From Steroidobacteraceae bacterium (GTDB lineage: Bacteria > Pseudomonadota > Gammaproteobacteria > Steroidobacterales > Steroidobacteraceae): 64,000 bases of DNA. The stretch is from the NCBI GenBank assembly GCA_041395505.1, contig JAWLAG010000001.1, positions 1,984,001-2,048,000 of the forward strand, given 5' to 3'. The notes under the pieces were generated by a model. It was not told where the DNA came from. It saw only the letters and a list, made by a program, of their open reading frames with translations, and ran no database searches. The position numbers were made by a program, and so were the translations under genes. Numbering within the stretch: position 1 is the first letter of the stretch; each line of letters opens with the position of its first letter. Below are positions 63,200 to 64,000 of this stretch, one piece after another.

Positions 63200-63813
63200 A
63201 GCAGTGACTCCAGTTCCCGACCGACTGCGGCAAGCACCTGCTCCGCCGATACCGTGGCGTCGATAATTCGGATCCGCTGCTCTCGCGCGGCCAACTGCAG
63301 GTAGCCTGTTCGTACGCGCTCGAAGAACGCCAGGTTCTGCGATTCGAAGCGATCCCGGGCCTGGCGGCGACTGGCCGCACGCTGCAGCCCCATCCTAACC
63401 GGCAGATCAAGCAGGAAGGTCAGGTCGGGTTCGAGTCCGCGCTGGACACTTCGCACCAGTTGCTCGATCAGGTCTTCATCCACACCGCGCCCTGCACCCT
63501 GGTAGGCACGGCTCGCGTCGGAGAAACGATCACATAACACCCAGGTTCCCGCCTCGAGGGCCGGCTCTATTCTATTGCGCAGGTGAATACTGCGTCCCGC
63601 AAACATCAGCAGCGTCTCGGCGACACTATCGAGGGGCTCGTCGCCGTGAGCGAGGACCAGTTGCCGGATTTGCTCGGCGAGTGGTGTGCCGCCGGGTTCG
63701 CGGGTCACCAATACCTCGAGTCCACGATCCCTGAGCGAGGCGGCAACGCCGTGGACCACTGTGGATTTGCCCGCACCTTCTATGCCCTCGAATGTGATGA
63801 ATCTGCCGCGCAT
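63196..63813 (-). CDS. tmk: Thymidylate kinase
   Basis: 205 residues. dTMP to dTDP. P-loop FEGIEGAGKSTV, the DR(Y/H) region TREPGGTPLAEQIR, CDRFSDASRAYQGAGRG, LLDLPVR. Starts at ATG 63813, one base after the mltG stop. Confidence 0.96.
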   Translation of the reverse strand: MRGRFITFEGIEGAGKSTVVHGVAASLRDRGLEVLVTREPGGTPLAEQIRQLVLAHGDEPLDSVAETLLMFAGRSIHLRNRIEPALEAGTWVLCDRFSDASRAYQGAGRGVDEDLIEQLVRSVQRGLEPDLTFLLDLPVRMGLQRAASRRQARDRFESQNLAFFERVRTGYLQLAAREQRIRIIDATVSAEQVLAAVGRELESLL

Positions 63814-64000
63814 CTAGCGTGTTCCCTGCAGCTTCAATTTGGCCAGATAGCGCCGGACCGCATCGGCATGCGCGGCGTAGTTGCTGGAGAAAAAGTGGGA
63901 GCCATCGCCGTCGCCGGTCGCGACGAAGTACAGGTCGCCCGTGATCTCAGGCTGTGTAACGGCCAATAACGCTTCCTTGCCGACGAGGGCAATCGGCGTC
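63814..64000 (-). CDS. mltG: Endolytic transglycosylase MltG (5' end beyond right edge)
   Basis: Only the last 61 codons are visible, ending at TAG 63816-63814. The reverse frame reads TPIALVGKEALLAV, DLYFVATGDGSH-like (LYFVATGDGDGSHFFS) and NYAAHADAVRRYL, the usual C-terminus of YceG/MltG. The protein anchors in the inner membrane and cuts nascent peptidoglycan. Directly precedes tmk, as in many gammaproteobacteria. Confidence 0.88.
   Translation of the reverse strand, partial: TPIALVGKEALLAVTQPEITGDLYFVATGDGDGSHFFSSNYAAHADAVRRYLAKLKLQGTR

Noticed and set aside
1..64000. CRISPR, tRNA, rRNA, insertion sequence or prophage
   Set aside because: I saw no regularly spaced repeats, cloverleaf-like genes, transposase or integrase frames; this is from reading, not a search tool.

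Overview
The window is a gene-dense, GC-rich chromosomal segment of a gammaproteobacterium. Several features fit the Xanthomonadales / Nevskiales / Steroidobacterales side of the class: a TrpR-family gene directly in front of hisG, a SAM-I riboswitch in front of metX-metB, a tonB-exbB-exbD-exbD-TPR operon, large TonB-dependent receptors, a FixLJ pair and several acyl-CoA genes. This placement is an inference from gene content. I saw no tRNA, rRNA, CRISPR array, transposase or phage gene.

Layout. 1-0.7 kb: start of a histidine operon (TrpR-like regulator, then hisG running off the left edge) with a 20-bp palindromic candidate operator. 0.8-3.3 kb: SAM-I riboswitch and metX-metB. 3.3-10.2 kb (minus): ilvC-leuA-ilvE-leuC-leuD-leuB behind a complete-looking transcription attenuator, with a 42-codon Leu/Val-rich leader peptide, an antiterminator and a terminator. 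10.2-14.2 kb (plus): two membrane exporters and ilvD. 14.5-18.3 kb: TonB energy-transduction operon, facing a TonB-dependent receptor (18.5-20.9 kb) across two back-to-back terminators.

21.0-33.4 kb is the most unusual part: two divergent, translationally coupled gene runs. The minus run is CoA-transferase, cysteine hydrolase, VOC protein, small protein, methyltransferase, methyltransferase, small protein; the last four genes are two paralogous pairs in mirror order. The plus run is an HMG-CoA-lyase-like enzyme, a hydantoinase/oxoprolinase A and B pair, a second cysteine hydrolase and a dihaem cytochrome c. HyuAB plus an N-carbamoylsarcosine-amidase-like enzyme recalls hydantoin or creatinine breakdown, but the whole set matches no pathway I know.

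33.4-37.3 kb: oxygen-sensing FixL/FixJ-type two-component system (haem-ligand His conserved) with universal-stress proteins on both sides. 37.3-42.2 kb: TonB receptor, concentrative nucleoside transporter and CDP-alcohol phosphatidyltransferase, translationally coupled. 42.2-49 kb (minus): GAF-GGDEF-EAL protein, OmpA-family protein, tandem Usp, membrane thioredoxin-like protein and an exported D-2-hydroxyacid dehydrogenase. 49-61.8 kb: M20 peptidase homologue with altered metal ligands, dienelactone hydrolase, AhpD-like protein, acyl-CoA dehydrogenase, GGDEF-EAL protein, sterol-desaturase-family protein, a small unknown protein, a lone ThsB-like TIR protein, an EEP-family hydrolase, a FadJ-like fusion and a double-cNMP/rhodanese protein. 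61.8-64 kb (minus): the conserved mltG-tmk-holB-pilZ operon, with mltG cut by the right edge.
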